Below, piece after piece: positions 13,699-14,678 of a stretch of 14,678 nt of DNA. How positions within the stretch are numbered: position 1 is the stretch's first letter; every line of letters begins with the position of its first letter. Both the position numbers and the translations under genes were made by a program. The stretch is from Pseudomonadota bacterium (lineage in GTDB: Bacteria; Pseudomonadota; Gammaproteobacteria; Burkholderiales; Burkholderiaceae_C). The DNA lies in contig JAEZZU010000095.1 of the NCBI GenBank assembly GCA_023418355.1, positions 1-14,678 of the forward strand, given 5' to 3'. Under the pieces are notes generated by a model. It was not told the origin of the DNA, did no database searches, and saw only the letters and a list, made by a program, of their open reading frames with translations.

Positions 13699-14580
13699 TT
13701 AGCGGCTCTTGCTCGGCCAGAGCACGGAGGCAATGGCCAGCATCATCAGGCCTACGGCGGTCCAGTCCTGCCAGTGCAGCACTTCGCCCAGCCACCATGC
13801 GCCGCAGAACACGCCCAGCACAGGAATGAACATCACGCTCAGTGTCGAGGCAATCGGTGGCAGGCTGCGTGCCAGCTCAAACCAGACAATCTGTGCAAAA
13901 CCGATGACCAGCAGGCCGTTGAAGAGGATGGTGTTCCAGGCCACGGCATCCGGCATGCGCCATTGCTCGCGCTCAAACAGCCAGCCACCGGCAGACAGCA
14001 CGATGGCGGTGATCAGCATCATCCAGAACGCCAGGCTCAGCAGTGGCACGGGCAAGGGCGTGCGCCGCATCATCTGCGTGCCAATGGCCCAGCTCAAGGC
14101 GGCAATCAGCATCAGGATCGCGCCTTCCGGGCGACTGCCAAAGGCGCCAAATTCGTGCCACAGCAGCAGCGAGACACCGAGCAGCGCCGCAACCACGCCA
14201 CCCCAGCCTCTGGCAGCCAGCCGGTCATGCCAGAACACGCGGCCCACCACCGCCGAAAAAATCGGCATGGTGTAGCCGAGGATGGCGGCGCGGCCGCTGG
14301 AGACCATGGGAATGGCCACGATGATCAGGCAGTGCCAGAGCACCATGTTGAACAGCGTCAGCCGTGCCAGTGCAGGCCAGAAGCTGCGCGGAATGGCCAG
14401 TGGCAGCCCTTGGTAGCGCACGGCGGCAAAGACTACGGCCAGTGCCATCCACATGGAAACGGCGCGAAAGCTCAGCGGCGGGAAATGCTGCACGCCCAGC
14501 TTCATCACCGGCCAGTTCACACCCCAGATCAGGGTCAGGGCCACCAGCAGCCCAAGTTGTCGTCGAGTAAAGACAGGCAT
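13699..14580 (-). CDS. EamA-family (DMT superfamily) transporter
   Basis: A drug/metabolite-transporter protein of the inner membrane, substrate not predictable. The 293-residue product has the usual ten hydrophobic helices in two EamA halves. The first half (about 8-142) opens with LLVALTLIWGVNWPVMKLG and contains SSGRAAILGYTMPIFSAVVG; the second (about 150-288) includes ALSWAIGTQMMRR and STLSVMFIPVLGVFCGAWWLGE. Both halves contain the characteristic helix with a central Pro (YTMP and FIP). The ATG at 14580 begins the typical short basic N-terminus. There is no Shine-Dalgarno; CACAAT ends 9 nt upstream, so the message may be leaderless. Only 38 bp separate it from the divergent pyrF start. 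exoD follows 20 bp downstream on the same strand. Confidence 0.9.
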   Translation of the reverse strand: MPVFTRRQLGLLVALTLIWGVNWPVMKLGVQHFPPLSFRAVSMWMALAVVFAAVRYQGLPLAIPRSFWPALARLTLFNMVLWHCLIIVAIPMVSSGRAAILGYTMPIFSAVVGRVFWHDRLAARGWGGVVAALLGVSLLLWHEFGAFGSRPEGAILMLIAALSWAIGTQMMRRTPLPVPLLSLAFWMMLITAIVLSAGGWLFEREQWRMPDAVAWNTILFNGLLVIGFAQIVWFELARSLPPIASTLSVMFIPVLGVFCGAWWLGEVLHWQDWTAVGLMMLAIASVLWPSKSR

Positions 14581-14589
14581 AAGGCGCTG

Positions 14590-14595
14590 ATTGTG
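14590..14595 (-). promoter_or_regulatory. Candidate -10 element for a leaderless EamA-family transcript
   Basis: On the minus strand CACAAT ends 9 nt before the ATG at 14580, within GCACAATCAGC as before mltA. It lies 9 bp from the oppositely directed -10 of pyrF. Confidence 0.35.
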
Positions 14596-14604
14596 CCCGC
14601 CACC

Positions 14605-14610
14605 TACAAT
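14605..14610 (+). promoter_or_regulatory. Candidate -10 element for a leaderless pyrF transcript
   Basis: TACAAT matches TATAAT at five of six positions and ends 8 nt before the pyrF ATG. No Shine-Dalgarno exists between them, which fits a leaderless mRNA. No clear -35 at 16-18 nt. Confidence 0.45.
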
Positions 14611-14618
14611 CGCTGCTC

Positions 14619-14678
14619 ATGACTTTTCTAGACATGCTGCGCGACGCGTCCACGCGCAACAACTCCATGCTGTGCGTG
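14619..14678 (+). CDS. pyrF: Orotidine 5'-phosphate decarboxylase, N-terminal fragment cut by window end
   Basis: Only the first 20 codons are present, reading MTFLDMLRDA followed by STRNNSMLCV. This matches the N-terminus of the longer (type 2) PyrF proteins of Burkholderiales, where a phrase like RNNSLLCVGLDP begins the first barrel strand. The enzyme decarboxylates OMP to UMP in pyrimidine synthesis. The start has no Shine-Dalgarno. The call rests on a short segment, so it is less certain than its neighbours. Confidence 0.75.
   Translation, partial: MTFLDMLRDASTRNNSMLCV

Noticed and set aside
13693..14622. Plus-strand open frame of 309 codons opposite exoD and the EamA gene
   Set aside because: Low-complexity His/Gln-rich antisense translation of two well-supported membrane proteins; no start signal.
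1..14678. CRISPR arrays, tRNA or rRNA genes, insertion sequences, prophage or toxin-antitoxin modules
   Set aside because: No spaced direct repeats, cloverleaf-like segments, transposase motifs or terminal inverted repeats were seen. The window reads as conserved core chromosome.

Overview
The window is GC-rich, tightly packed housekeeping chromosome from a betaproteobacterium. Protein content and gene order point to the Comamonadaceae (order Burkholderiales), most likely Comamonas or a close relative. Twelve complete protein genes and the first 20 codons of a thirteenth can be supported. I see no rRNA, tRNA, CRISPR array, transposase or other mobile element, and no gene-free stretch longer than about 290 bp.

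Layout from left to right. A globin-coupled diguanylate cyclase (dosC-like, minus strand, ends at 162) is followed by its own terminator. A thioredoxin-TPR chaperedoxin (cnoX/ybbN type, minus strand) is divergent from the purine pair purE-purK (plus strand, ATGA overlap). After a large compound hairpin comes sua5/tsaC-type threonylcarbamoyl-AMP synthase (plus), which converges on a PBP4-type D,D-carboxypeptidase (dacB, minus) across a shared terminator. Divergent from dacB is a compact plus-strand cluster of tsaB, rimI and a UDG-fold gene that I read as a probable DNA polymerase III psi (HolD-like) subunit. A structured leader and the magnesium channel corA follow. corA converges on the lytic transglycosylase mltA (minus). 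mltA is divergent from a YiaD-like OmpA lipoprotein (plus), which converges on a minus-strand pair: an EamA-family transporter followed by an exoD-family gene. The right edge holds the start of pyrF (plus).

Functional links. sua5 and tsaB both serve tRNA t6A synthesis and lie 1.6 kb apart. tsaB, rimI and the HolD-like gene overlap and are probably co-translated. dacB, mltA and the OmpA lipoprotein are cell-envelope and peptidoglycan functions. purE/purK and pyrF are nucleotide synthesis genes.

The most interesting unexplained structure lies outside the obvious enzymes. First, a roughly 145-nt corA leader can hide the corA Shine-Dalgarno in a perfect 9-bp pairing and also has a hairpin loop able to form a pseudoknot. 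Second, the protein after rimI looks like a degenerate uracil-DNA glycosylase but carries a HolD-like N-terminal clamp-loader peptide. Third, a terminator-like hairpin sits just before the SD-less tsaB start. Fourth, four genes lack a Shine-Dalgarno and have a -10-like hexamer 8-9 nt before the ATG, suggesting leaderless transcripts. Fifth, an AGCGCTKRYAGCTATG element recurs in three intergenic regions. All functional statements are homology or pattern readings by eye; no search was run.
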